DNA of 64,000 nucleotides. Source: Lates calcarifer. Taxonomy: Eukaryota > Chordata > Actinopteri > Centropomidae. Of this stretch, positions 25,125 to 36,899 are shown one piece after another. The stretch's first letter is position 1. Each line of letters begins with the position of its first letter. The DNA lies in assembly GCF_001640805.2 (NCBI RefSeq), contig NC_066843.1:1955777-2019776 (forward strand), given 5' to 3'. Under the pieces are notes generated by a model. The model did no database searches and was not told the origin of the DNA. It was given only the letters and a program-made list of their open reading frames with translations. The translations under genes were made by a program, and so were the position numbers.

Positions 25125-25395
25125 TTTCACATTAAGGGAAACACACTTTTTGGCTTTGTTGCCAAGAGCTAAATAAGAAGATTGACACCAATCTCATATC
25201 TGTGTACTAAAAATAAATCATGTAAAGTTAGCTTAGGTTAGCACAAAAACTAGAAAGGCTGAAATAGCTAGCCTATTTTTGCATAGATTAAACAAACAAG
25301 ATGTACTGGTAGGCAGATTTTTTTTACTTTCTGACAGCCAGGCTATTTCCCCTGCTCTCCAGGTCCAGTATTATAATAAAAGATTATTATCATTT
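25125..25395. mobile_element. imperfectly palindromic fish MITE-like repeat
   Basis: Recognisable phrases in order: GGGAAACACACTTTTTGGCT, AGAGCTAAATAAGAAGATTG, GTTAGCTTAGGTTAGCAC then AAAAACTAGAAAGGCTGAAA and TAGCTAGCC on the left. On the right CAGCCAGGCTATTTCCCCTG is the reverse complement of the left 'GGCTGAAATAGCTAGCC' arm, so the element folds back. This matches a common fish repeat that usually reads 'GCTTAGCATAAAGACTGGAAACAGGGGGAAACAGCTAGCCTGG'. No coding capacity. Confidence 0.65.
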
Positions 25396-26435
25396 ATCTT
25401 AAATTTGATCAACATGTTGCATCGTAATCGATTCAGATTTTACGCCTCCAGCAGAAACCAGTGTCATATAGTACAATAAATATGTAATCACTCACTGTTT
25501 GATATCCATCATATCGGAGGTGAACACACTGACTCGACCATATTTGATTTCTCATAAAAGAACAATATACCAGCCAATCATAAGACATCTGACATCCACT
25601 GTCTTCCTTTCTCTCCTGACCTCCTGTCTTCTGTCTCTGTGTCTCTTCCAGCTCAGTGGGCTTTGATTTAAGGTCTCTGCAGCAGTTTATGGTGTATATA
25701 TCCCAAACGGACGTTTTAATAGGCTTTTACTTTTTTTTCATTGTATTGTGCAAAGTAAGCAGTAATCATAAATTATAATAATTATAATTTGTTGCTGCCG
25801 GCTGAAAACCTCGCACAGTATCTCTGAAATGTCAAGTTTTCACAAAGAAAAACAGCCTTGTTGCAGAGGTTGACCACGGCTGCATGTGTGAGGATTTGAA
25901 AGGTTTTAATAAATGGTGGTTTTTCACTGTTTGACTCAGCCTATACAGCAGTATGTAACCTCACAGTAAAAACATCAAATTTGGAAATAACAGGTGGAAT
26001 CTTTTTTTATTATTATTTTATCCCCTGTGCAGCCAAAAACTGTAGTCCAGGTCCCAAAGTTTCCAAATATGTCAGGCTGAATGTTTTGGAAACATTTATA
26101 AAAAACGATGCAACAGATATTATGGAATGAACCATAAAAAACATGGGCATCTTGCACTTGTGAATTTCACTCAGTGTAAACATCATGAGGCTTAAATTTG
26201 GAGCTGATGATACAGAACAAGCTGATACAGAATATGTGTGATGCAGTCAGGCCGTTTAATCAGAAGCTGTTGGAAAATGATTTTTTCAACAGTACAGAAG
26301 TTCTGCCCTCAAACGAGGTCAAGTTTATGTGTTTTCGAGATGGCAGAGGTCATGGCTGTTGATTTTTCATTGAATGTTAATATGTTGTAATTTCACTCGT
26401 GTGGAGTTTTTATTAGTAGCTTTATAATACACTTG
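25396..26435. other. non-coding, no gene recognised
   Basis: AT-rich unique sequence. A TATAATAATTATAATT palindromic patch lies near 25,775-25,790. Confidence 0.4.
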
Positions 26436-26439
26436 AAGA

Positions 26440-26705
26440 CAATGCTGATACTCCCAACGGCTTCAACCTTTCCCTACGTCATTATGCCTTTTTATTTCCC
26501 TATTAGCCTATGTTACCCGCCTGCTAGCTTGCTACTTCATTAGCCCCTGCAGCTTCTAGAAGCCGACAACATTAATATCGAAGAGAAGTTGACTGTTTTG
26601 CTGACGTCTTTTGGCGTCCATGTTGCCGTTCACGGCTTCTCATGTTGTGGCCACGAGCTCAGGAGTTCCATTTGAAGGCAGCAGCACTAATGTGGAAATA
26701 AAAGG
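26440..26705. promoter_or_regulatory. conserved-element-like non-coding block
   Basis: Repeat-free text with CGTCATTATGCC, CTATTAGCCTATG, CTTCATTAGCCCC, CAACATTAATATCG, TGCTGACGTC and GCACTAATGTGG. It is flanked on both sides by plain AT-rich DNA, so the contrast in composition is sharp. Enhancer-like by composition only. Confidence 0.35.
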
Positions 26706-27039
26706 GAGAAACTGGATGTTAAGGAGTTAATATCATCTGTTAGTTGTTTTCTACAGATATTGAACAATGATACCAGGCGGACTGACCTGCTGTGTGCAGT
26801 TATATATTGTTATTTTCCCCAGGATAACAAAAAAATAAGAACATCTGCATTTTAGTTGTTCCCATTTTTCTACTCCCTCTGTATTTTTTATTCATATTCT
26901 CTCTCTTTGCTCTGGAAACTGCCATCAGGCTCAGAGGCAATTTACGGTACCTTTGAACACGTCCTTAACGGTACCATCATGCGTCCATCAGTGCCACTGT
27001 GAACACGATTTTATTACTCAATTTGATTCCATACAAGGT
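26706..27039. other. non-coding, no gene recognised
   Basis: AT-rich linker; nothing distinctive seen. Confidence 0.4.
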
Positions 27040-27600
27040 TCATTCCCCACATTTTTTATGCATCGTGGGCTTAGCTCAGGCAGAAAATAATCTGGACAGC
27101 GAGAGCTCTGTATTACAGTTCAAACAGGATAAAGCACTGACAAATTTCGGACCGGAGGACTAGTGAGCAGGGAGGACAGGGAGAAAGAGAGATTAAGAGC
27201 TACACCATTGTTTACCTCCTCCTCTAAGGTGCAGGATACTCTGTCGTTTATAAATGTTGGTAGCTGTTATTGGTTACCTCGCAGGCTTTTGGGGAAAGAG
27301 GAAAGGAAAATGAAAAAAAAAAAAAAAAACTTTGGGAAAGACCCAGGAGGGGGTTCGATACAACTTTAATAATGCGTAGCAGGAGCTAAATGAGCCATTC
27401 TGCGGTACTTTAAGACGTCTTCCCTCCACCCATCCCCCACATCCACCCTCCACCTCGCCCCCCTCACGGTCTCAGGGCCTGAATTATTAAAAGTGTTGTT
27501 TTCCCTTATTGCATTGCAGCAATGTGCCTCGTTGCTAGAAATGAGCTGCACATTCTGGAGCTGGAATGCTTAAAGCGACCCACCTCCAACGGCAGAGCCA
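27040..27600. promoter_or_regulatory. conserved-element-like blocks
   Basis: Two unique parts, about 27,040-27,160 and 27,355-27,590, are separated by an A-run (27,314-27,329). The second contains CTTTAATAATGCGTAGC, GCTAAATGAGCC, GAATTATTAAAAG and TTATTGCATTGCAGCAATG, the last being an octamer/C/EBP-like palindromic ATTGCATTGCAGCAAT. There is no coding support. Confidence 0.35.
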
Positions 27601-27631
27601 GGGGAGGAGGCCGGAGAGCATGAGGCTGAGG

Positions 27632-27633
<2 letters not shown>

Positions 27634-27672
<39 letters not shown>

Positions 27673-27678
27673 AACACA
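27634..27678. repeat. (CA)n microsatellite
   Basis: About 15 CA units, then CG and CAAA interruptions. Likely polymorphic. Confidence 0.95.
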
Positions 27679-27807
27679 TGTATCTAAATAACTACAGTCA
27701 CCTTTAATGTTAACACCACCCTCATGTGGTTCTCTTCTTTTTCTTCTAAAAGATAAATATCAAGCAGGCTGTGGACAGAAAGCTTTGTGAACTGGATCTT
27801 ACTTCCA

Positions 27808-28080
27808 GGGCTGCAGCTGCAGATTATCTCCATTAATCAATAATCATTAAGTCTATAAAATGTCCATCACAGTTTTCTAGACCCCAAGGTGATGTCGCCA
27901 TCTTGCTTGTTTTCCCAACCAACAGTCTAAATGTATTCTGTTTACTGTCAAATAGGACAAAGAAAAGCAGTAAATACTCACCAGTTGGAAGAGAATATTT
28001 GGTATTTTTATTTAAAGAATTATTCAAATTATTGATTGATTATCAAAAGTGAAATCAGTTCAGATTTAATAGTTGTAATT
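27808..28080 (+). mobile_element. fish AT-rich non-autonomous element, fullest copy
   Basis: Begins CAGGGCTGCAGCTGCAGATT, continues TCCATTAATCAATAATCATT then AAGTCTATAAAATGTCC, ACTGTCAAATAGGACAAAGA and ends around ATTGATTGATTATCAAAAG and TTTAATAGTTG. The order matches a very common fish element (typically 'AGGGCTGCAACTAACGATTA ... GTCTATAAAATGTCAGAAAA ... TTTACTGTCATAGAGGA ... AATCGATTATCAAAATAG'). It is a 270-bp, non-coding, diverged copy. The minus frame at 27,833-28,027 is spurious. Confidence 0.7.
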
Positions 28081-28253
28081 TTTTTACACAGATGTATTAT
28101 TTTTCTTCATCTGTAACAGCCATCAGAGTTGTTGGGTTTGTTTTTAGATGAACTCAGATGAACTGTACGTGTTTTTTGGGTCTTTACTTCAACTCATATT
28201 CCTGTTAGTTTTGGATTGATATCAGCCTTTTATTTAAAAACCGATACTGGCCA

Positions 28254-28610
28254 CACTGCAGAAAAACTCTCTCTCTCATCTTATGAAGTTGTTTTTGTTT
28301 GTAGTTTAGTCCTTACATTTTTGATTTTCCTAAAACAAGTGAAACAAATCTGCTATCATGTTCATCACTAAGGCGCTTCAGACTATTTTAACTATTTTCT
28401 AAAATCAAGTTATGCTTTAATCTGTTCCTCCTTGATTCTCTCTTATTTTAACTTACCAACTCTCATTCATAAAAACTCTTGAAACACAGTGATTTCTATT
28501 GGAAACAGGTCAAACTCTTCCCATTGAACCAGCAGCTTTTTTTCGCTTGTTTTGAGAAAAGAAGGTCTCGGACACAGAAATGGCTTCATAAGATCACACG
28601 TTTTGCAGTG
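28254..28610. mobile_element. MITE with CACTGCAAAA-type inverted ends
   Basis: Starts CACTGCAGAAAAAC (28,254) and ends TTTTGCAGTG (28,610), giving imperfect terminal inverted repeats of about 10 bp. The interior has the family's TCCTAAAACAAGTGAAACAA and CTTGTTTTGAGAAAAGAAGG phrases. It is about 357 bp and has no open frame of note. Target duplication is not obvious. Confidence 0.65.
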
Positions 28611-30256
28611 CAATCAGTGCATCACCTCTGTTGTAACAGAAAATAGATGATTCACAGTTTCTGATGCAGAAATAATAAATACTGCATTGTCTGTGCAGAG
28701 TGCGTGAACTAATTCTAATTTAACAAGTTCCCATTTATGTTTGCGACTTTAGAAAAGTTTGAAAAATGTTGAAGTTTAAGGTTGAATGTCGACATTTAGA
28801 ATAATTTATAAGCAGATTCAATCCTGAAATATTGGTAGCAGCATCAGCCTTGAAAACTATGTTGGCCAAACTCCCCATGTACGTCTGCACTGAGATAAAA
28901 AAAAAAAAAAGGCAGCTCTGACTTGCAGCCAAAAGAAAATTGAGCCAGACTCAACTAGGCATCTCTCACTTAATAAAACAATACCCTCTCCTCCCCTTCT
29001 TCTGCTCTTGCAGGTATTGTTGAACATGCCTGATGATTTAGGTGTTAAATAATTTGATGCCTGTAGTTAAATACCTCATTCTGAACAGTAAGTTCCCAAA
29101 AAAAAAAAAAGTTGTAGATAATGTGGACTGCAGGTTGCATTCCTCCACCCCTCCCTGCAAGCCCCACACGTACACCCACACACACACTAACGCACACTTT
29201 AATCACACAATTAATAATTAATCAGAGGTTGGGCTCAATACTGTCGAGTCTGCAGATGAGAGAACACCCAACTGCTGAGAAGAGCCCGAAAAAAGCTGGA
29301 TTAACAACCAAAAAAAAAAAAAAAAAAGATTATCAACAGTTCATCGAGAACCAATAAGCAACGTGTCATCAGTTTAGGTTTGATTTTATTACACTGCTGA
29401 AAAACACAGATGCTGCAGCGGTGCGAACACAGAGTCGAATCCATTTTTACAACCAAAAATAAAATAATAAATAAATAAAAACCCACAGGCTCCACAGCTC
29501 TACAGAGTCAGTGAGGGGAAAATTAAGCTGTCTCTTCTATGTGACATTTTCTACATGCAAATATGGAAAATTAGATTATGTGCTCTGTTCACTGCATGTA
29601 AACACCATTAATAATGCCATAACAAACTGGTTCTAGACGAATAGGTCAGGGTTGTGTCTTTGTTTGTCCACTGTAAATGGACAAACAAATGTATTACACT
29701 ACTCTCAAAGTGATCATTACAAACACCAATGATCATTTTGTTCAATTTATTTATTCACAGTGAAATATTAAATATTTTCCCATACTGTTAGCAGAGAGCA
29801 AAGAGCAAAGTCATTAGTTTCTGTATGTTTTCTTTCTTTATTAGCCTCTCTGTAGTCCCTCTGTAGGCTCTCTGTGTTTCCAGTGTTGCAGCAGAAAGCA
29901 GAGTGTTTACCCAGCTGTAATTACAACATGCACAATGACCTCATTCTGCTGTGTCAGTAGCGGTAATGTATAGCTCTTGATCTTAAACTGCAAAGAAAAA
30001 TGGTATGCACTTATTTTCAATATGCTGACTACATTCCCGGCATTTTTTAGACATGGCCGTGACGGCAGATCAGAATTTGATATAAGCACTGGTGCTCCTA
30101 TTCGTCTGACAAGGTCTCTCTGCCTTAATATGCATTCAATAATGTGAAATGATATTAGCTGTAGGAGCTCATTGACTGTGCACTCGGGGTCTTACGGTGT
30201 CTCTCCGTCTCTGTCTGTATCATGCTCTTTATCTGTTCCTCTTCCACTTTCTCTCT
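28611..30256. other. non-coding, no gene recognised
   Basis: A-runs at 28,897-28,910, 29,098-29,110 and 29,310-29,327 and a short CA patch near 29,170. Around 29,660-29,690 an inverted pair TTTGTTTGTCCA / TGGACAAACAAA separated by CTGTAAA forms a perfect 12-bp-stem hairpin. Confidence 0.4.
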
Positions 30257-30288
30257 CACACACACACACACGCACACACACATGCACA
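30257..30288. repeat. (CA)n microsatellite
   Basis: CACACA run interrupted by CG and ATG. Confidence 0.85.
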
Positions 30289-32428
30289 GAAGAAATGGAA
30301 AAAAGGGGGGAGGCTTGAACCGCGGATAGCAACAGCAGCAGAGCAATCACACCGAAGCAATGCCCCCCACGCCTGGCCCATTAATAACAGTAATACGCAC
30401 ACCGCGCCCAAGCCAGCACTGCCGAAAGCACCACTGACACTTTAATGGGCATTTTTTACTTTTGTTTTTAAATAATGCATGTGCTGCTTGTCAGCACTGC
30501 TTCACTCCACCCCTGGTGTGCCTTTGCAGCGTTCTTTTGTGCAGAAATTACAATGGGGACCTGTGTTTTCTGTGCTCGCTCCATAAGCTGCATTCATCAC
30601 ATACATGGGGACGTCGGTGTGCAGTACATCACACTCTTGGGGACATGTGTGTGGGCACACATGCATGTGTGTTTTTGTTTGTCAAGGCTGCTCATTGGCG
30701 CTGAGCTAATTAAGAGTGTCTTTGAGAGGATGAACTGTGCACTGAGGCTCAGTGGCAGTGGACACGACAGGAAGGCTGATGCTGTACCTTTTACAGCAGC
30801 CTGGACACTATGCCACAGTTGTTGTGTATCTGTCAAGCATACTACTGTTAGATTTATTTATTTTTATTTATTTATTTATCTATTTTTAAGTAGCAGGGAA
30901 AGCCTGACAGAGCCAAAGTTTAACTTCTGGCTCCTGCTCCAGTAATTAAAATGACTAAAACTCCAGTCTTGGAATTTAAATGAACAGTATGTCATGTGGT
31001 TTACTCAATTAAAAATATATATATTGCTGTTTATTTAATATTTATGTTTTTAGCTGCCTTTAAGACCATTTCCCACAACCCCCAAGATGTTTGTGGGTAA
31101 AGGGTCCACTGAAGCCAGCTGAGTGGCAGAGCTATGACAGGACAGGGAGGACCAAACAGCTAAGATGGTTTTTTTTTAGACAGAGATTTTTTTGAGATTT
31201 ACAGCTAAAATAATGGAAAATAAAAGGAGAGAATCAGAGGATATCACTGATGGAGCAAAACCAGCAGTTACACTTATTTCTTTACTCTTGTACCATGAAC
31301 TTGTTATTTAAACTGTAAAGTGAACAGTTGCTGTGGTGGTTTTGTATTTTTTTGTTGTTTTTACCGTGTCCCTGCTGTAAACTGAGAAGTATTGTGGGTT
31401 TACTTGTATCGTGATCCCACCTTCTAATTTGTTCTGGAGGCAACGCTGGATGTCGTACGTGCAGTAAAACATCAGGGGAGATGTATTTAGAAAGATAACA
31501 CATGTCATTTTTTAAACTATAATAATGAAACAGGTAATGCATTCAGTGACAGGCGTCAGTGAATCAGCTTGTCCTGACCAACAAGCACCAGTAACATCAA
31601 ACATTAGTAAAATCATGTTAGTCGTGATGTGGCAGCATCAGTAGCTCGGCTCTCGTTAGCCACTCTATAAGCGTCCTGAATACAGGCTGGGGTGGTGGTT
31701 TGTTACCTTGTTTGGGATTTCATCAGATTAAAACGCTCACTCAGCCTGTGGAAACTAAAATCATATAACACTCGAAGCCTCAAGATTCTCCCTGTGTAAA
31801 CAGTTTTAAGATCCTAATATCATTGCAGAAACAGTTGCTTGTCTTGTAACAGGAGTGCGTAAAAAAGAGAACAATAAAATCATGTTATCATGTTACATTT
31901 TTACAGTGTTCGTGCCTCTGTAAAGTTGTTTTACTATCACTTAGACTAATTGTAACTTTTTGATGTTAAACTCTGAAGTGTTATTTTTGGACTTGTTCAG
32001 AGGTTTAAAGTGACACAAGGCTTTTAATGAGACGACGAAAGCGCTTACAGGTTTAGACGCTGTTATGTTATTGGTTCAGAAATCTGAAGATTTTTCTCAC
32101 CATCACCATACTGCATACTACAGTTTTGTTATTTGTACTGTGCTGTTAGATCAGCTGGACTCAGCTGTGCAACTTTATTGATTCTAGACAAGCTACCTAT
32201 CTGTATTCGTCATTACATGTAAGGTCAATAAACCTCCGAAATCAATATTTATAACAATCGATGCTGCATTCTCTATTATTTCTCTTCCTGTGCAATGATT
32301 TCCTGTGATTGAATTTGCCTTTTTTCTCTCAGAGCAGAGTGTCTTGCTGCTGGAGTGCATGCACTTGCCCCTTGCTGCTTCCTGTCCGTTTCAATGACGC
32401 CTGGCTGTGTTTCTTTGTGTCCCTGCAG
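30289..32428. other. non-coding upstream of candidate exon
   Basis: Holds a (TTTA)n patch at 30,850-30,886, a T-run near 31,170 and an ATATATAT patch near 31,014-31,023. The frame 30,475-30,945 (156 codons, plus) is Cys/His/Leu-rich, has no domain and is not flanked by a convincing promoter or donor, so I do not call it a gene. Confidence 0.4.
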
Positions 32429-32538
32429 GAAACACGTTGTGTAAGTCAGGAAGCATTGCTGTCTTCGGGAACGTGGTATACAGCGGACTGCTGAACGATC
32501 ACCTCTGGCATTTGGGAGTGCCCCTCTTTACAAGACTG
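32429..32538 (+). CDS. candidate internal exon, unidentified
   Basis: A 110-bp stretch sits between an excellent acceptor (long pyrimidine-rich tract ending TTTGTGTCCCTGCAG) and a good donor (ACTG|GTAAGA). One frame is open throughout: it starts in the second base of a codon, reads NTLCKSGS... and ends ...GVPLFTRL exactly at a codon boundary (phase 0). The other two frames hit stops. The peptide is moderately hydrophobic with no motif I can assign. A second, internal donor-like site (GTAAGTC at 32,440) exists. The frame runs on past the donor for 80 codons, but that part looks like chance. No neighbouring exon was found within about 5 kb. It may be a real coding exon, a UTR or lncRNA exon, or a decoy. 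Confidence 0.35.
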
Positions 32539-34139
32539 GTAAGAGCAGCAGGCCCCTCTGTGCACACTTACCTCCATTTTGTCGGAAGAGTTTCATGCAG
32601 TTCTGTTGAACCCAAACAGACTTCAGGTGCAGAATTCCCCAAAGTCTCTAATGGGCTGCTTTTGATGCGTGCTCTGTTGACATGTGTTGAAGTTATACTC
32701 AGCATACAGGATGTGACAGTTGTCTGCTGTGGATATAAGACGAGGGAACCCCTCCATATCTCAGCATCTTATTTCATATCAGACTTTTAAAAGGTTTTCT
32801 GTGCTCTCTGAAGGCTTGAGCTTCAGGTAGGAAAGTCCCATGTGAGCCATAACAAAGAAGTGTCTTCTCTAGCCCTAAAACGCAGGTGAAGCCATGCCTG
32901 TGTATGGATTCATTTTTCCCCAGTCGAGACTGGCCTGGTGTGTAGTTTGCGCTGAAAAAAGGCCAATTAAATAATTCATGAAATTTAGTTTTATGGCAGA
33001 AGCTTAAAAAAAATTACAAGGTTTTAATTAAGAGCTGGATTAGTTGATGTCTGTGTTAAGAATTAATGATAAATGTCTATCCCTTATTGTCAAAGGGAAA
33101 TTGAATGTTTGTTTTACACTTACTCTCACTGGTGCCTGAATGTGAGCTGCAATACAGAAGAGATTCTTGTGAACGGCACAAACCACGAGGATCACAGAGC
33201 AGTTTTGCCAAAGAAAAAAGAAATTCAGCTCAGCACTCTTTCTTCCTGTTAATTACCCTCTTTCTAACCGGGTCGCAAGTTTTCATCAATGTTTATTATT
33301 GATTAAATCTGTCGTTGTAGCTGTCATTTATGAGTTGGGAATTACTGTTGATTGGTGCACAAGGGTTGCATATAATTGGGTTACATTAAATAGATAATTC
33401 AGCTGATCTCATAAATGTCTAATGTGAAGGCTTGTTTGATTATCAATTAATGTCAAACGGAGATGTGAGAGGCTGTTAGGATTCCAGTTGGGTTTGGTTG
33501 TGTTGCATGTGGCAAAGCTACTGAATCTCTCTGCAGCTCATAGAGTGAAATATATATATATTACTTTATATATGCACTAATGAATTCAACGTAAAACTGA
33601 AGCATGCATGCACTGACACACATTACACAGTCTTTGAAAGATCTAACAAATGATACAAACATCAACATGACAGCTGACGGGGATTTCAATTAAATGGGAA
33701 TTGTTACTATTTTTACATGTCTACCTGTTCTCATGAAGAGGCTGAAAAAGCAGGGAGGGGGGAAAAGTATTTTCATAGTGCAGAAGTCACTTAAATGCAG
33801 CTTTTTGAAAGCACAGTATTTCATATAAGAATTAAGACATTTCTGCAACACATTCCTCCTGAAGGGGCAGTTCACATCAGTTTACTTGTCATGTTTTGCT
33901 CAGCTGTTGTATGATGTCTTATGTGGCTCCAGTCAAGTCAGAGAGACTGCATCACAATCAGGAGGTGTGGAGTTTAAAATGCACTGTGACTTATCTCCAA
34001 ACAGCTCCTAGTATTTCTACTGCACTGTGATGCCAGGATGTAAACAAATACATCGGGTTAATATGTGCGTGAACACGTGGACCACACACACATTACTCAT
34101 GTTGTGAGGACAGCTAACGACCGCTGTCAAAGCATTAAC
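32539..34139. other. non-coding, no gene recognised
   Basis: AT-rich unique DNA, with TATATATAT near 33,551-33,561. Segments around 32,960-33,080 and 33,330-33,470 are TTAAT/ATTA-rich and may be regulatory. Confidence 0.35.
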
Positions 34140-34420
34140 ATCCTCTGCATCCCACCTCGGACCGCTGAGTGACGACTGAGCTCACAGGCTGCAGCGGCGC
34201 TCGTTGAAGTGTAAGGTGCGACTTCCCTGCTGTGACAGAAAGGTGTGGCCTCGTGTAGCGCTCGGCGTGCCTGCTGCCAACGCACCAGGTCTGCCCGGCA
34301 GTGGTATCAGCATGACGTGCAGCAAGCCTTCACATCCCCAACACACAGCCCCTAATTACCGCACAGCCCTGCCAGTTTGCAGCCCTGGGCCAGTATTGCC
34401 TGCTCAATGCCAAGATGTAA
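34140..34420. promoter_or_regulatory. GC-rich unique block
   Basis: GC content rises sharply (CTGCAGCGGCGCTCGTTGAA, GTAGCGCTCGGCGTGCC) and an 88-codon frame opens from 34,204, but its product has no recognisable family. It could be an enhancer, a small CpG-rich element or an unrecognised exon of a non-coding RNA. Confidence 0.25.
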
Positions 34421-36680
34421 ACACTGCATTATTAACACTACATACAGTCTGTGCACACGGCTACGTTTAATACACTCGACGTATGCCTACACAGAGGCGT
34501 TACTTTAGTGAGATTCTTTACGTGGAACCATACAATAGATTTATTGTTTCCCAGACAGTGAGCTCCAAAATCACCAGATGGGCGATTTGCTGCGTATAGC
34601 GTAATGTATGCTTACAAATGATGTTTAATGATGTCTTCCAGGGCTGGGAAGCAAAACATTACCGTTTTCAAGGCTAAATATGCAGGCTATGTCAGAAGGC
34701 TGGAGTTAAATAAAATAAGTAACACCATGTATTTTTCTTGTTACTTTATGCATATTTATTGGCTGTCAGGATGCCTTGATAGCGTAGCATTTCCCATCAT
34801 GAAGGTCTAAATGTTCTCTCTGGTCTGGAGGAGAACCTGTGAATCTTTTATGTATTTATTTGTCTTGTTGACATTAAAGCAGGCAAATTTGAATATATTG
34901 AATCGAAAAATACTTGAATCAGCCAATTAAATACCTCATCATGTGTAATATTTTTTAACTGTAAAACTCCCCCAGGTGGGTAAAGCTTCTCAGTTTAAGT
35001 AAGAATAATAATAATAAGACATGAGCCTCATTTGTGTTCTCACTTGTGGCTGTAGCCCTGGCTCTGAAATGCAGAACAGGAGTAATGTATCTGATAGTGC
35101 TAACATTCAGACAGTCATTCAGTACTCCCAAAAATAAACTGTACTTGAAATTACATTTTTGGTTATTTTTTGTCTTCATGTTTTTTTAGCTGAGTGTTAC
35201 CAGGTATTTAGCAGCAGCAGCAATTCATAGAACTCTACTCTACTCTCTCTACAAGAATAAAAGTAGAAATAAATGCAATATGAAAAACTTTCTAACTTCA
35301 TTACCACAAAAAAAAAAACAGTTAATATGCCGTAATCCTGATTTAGAGGAGAGGGAGAGAAAGAAGAGGCTTACAGAACTTTGTATTTTCCTGTTGTTTC
35401 AGTGCCGTATTTCAAACAGTATCACTCTGCACAGCCTCGCTTTCATGATGAGCTGTATTTAGCATTGAAATGTCAATACCTACCTGTGGAGCCGATGAAG
35501 ACAGATAAAACGAGCGTAGCCGCGGATCCTTGTCAGGGAGTTGTAAAACGGGTCACTCCATAAAGTGAAGTGTGTGATTAAAGAAAACTAACCTGGGAGA
35601 CTCAGGATGGAGCTGCATCTCCTCCCGTCCTCAGCCAACCAACCGGGTCTCTCACCAGCTGAGACCAGACGGCACAGGGCCGAGCGTTTGATGAATGAGG
35701 ACGAAAGGCCCAACTAGCCATAACTATAGCCCAGAACTCCAGGGGGAGTTTGAGGGGGTTGAGAGTGAGAACTCAGGGGAAGTGCGGCTCATTGTCTCCT
35801 CTGGAGTCTTTCTAATGGCAGGATCTGAGTGTAGTTTGACAGAGGATGCTCTGTAAGTAGCAGTTCACTACAACACAGAGGTGAGATCGTCATAAAATAT
35901 TAAGACAACAGATTTCAAGTCAGTGAGGGTCTGAGACAGACGGACATTTTAGGCAGAACAAGCTCTGTATGAGGCCTTCACTTCCTCATCTCTTTGAAAG
36001 CTCTATCTTTATAATGGATGGCAGAGTCTCCAGGGAGTGTCTAGACTATGGTGGGAAATCTAAATGGTCGGGAAAAACACTTGCATCCTTGGTAAGCAGT
36101 GTGGAGCATGGGAGAAACGCAGCTCGGAGAGGAGACAGGAAGCAGGGAAGACTAAGTCTGCACCCTGAGCAACGCCATCTTAACCCGAATTCCAGTTTTC
36201 ATCTCTAATTGAAGGAGATTCCTAGAAAGGAGACACGGGGATTAAATGGTGCGAAAATGCCCTCAAATTCTTATTTTTTACCTTTTCTCCTAATCCCTCC
36301 AACCTCAAGTGCCCTTAACTTCAGACCACGATGCTCTCTGTCTACATCCACATCACCCCCGCCTGTCTCCTGCTTCCCCTCTGGTCTCTCTCTCTTTTTT
36401 TTTCCCTTTTTTTTTGCCTCCACCCTTTTTCTTTTCCTCCCTCTCTCCCCCTCAGTTATTTATGAGCAGGACTTGAAATAGACTTCAGTATTTGATAAAA
36501 GCGTGAACCTTAATCCGAGTTGCCTGAGAAGTGCATTTCATTTTTATTTCCCATCAGAGATTGATGTAGGAATGGGGCGGTTACCCACTCTGTGATTGCT
36601 AATGTAAATCCATTGGGTTCTGGTGGACATGTATAAAGATATGGAGGACTTGTATGTGCATGGTAATGCCACCAATAAGA

Positions 36681-36683
<3 letters not shown>
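34421..36683. other. non-coding with possible regulatory segments
   Basis: Segments at about 35,480-35,760 and 36,000-36,200 are more GC-balanced than their surroundings. A strongly pyrimidine-rich tract occurs at 36,350-36,450. Simple AAT units occur at 35,006-35,017. No exon is supported. Confidence 0.35.

Positions 36684-36712
<29 letters not shown>
36684..36712. repeat. (GT)n microsatellite
   Basis: About 14 GT units, uninterrupted. Confidence 0.95.
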
Positions 36713-36716
<4 letters not shown>

Positions 36717-36899
36717 AAAGTAATGGAAAGGCTGGATTGTGATGTGACAGAGATGTAAAGAAACAGGAGCGGTTTATAAGAATTATATGGTGCATCTCTT
36801 GATTTATCAGAAGTGCAATTTATTCCTGAGATAAAACATTCCTCTAAAACATCACAATATTTGCTAAATCACTAATTGCGATTCTTTAACTGCCAGTAT

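Noticed and set aside
30475..30945. 156-codon plus-strand frame, Cys/His-rich
   Set aside because: Cysteines and histidines do not form a zinc-finger spacing, no promoter or splice signals flank it, and it ends in TTTA simple sequence.
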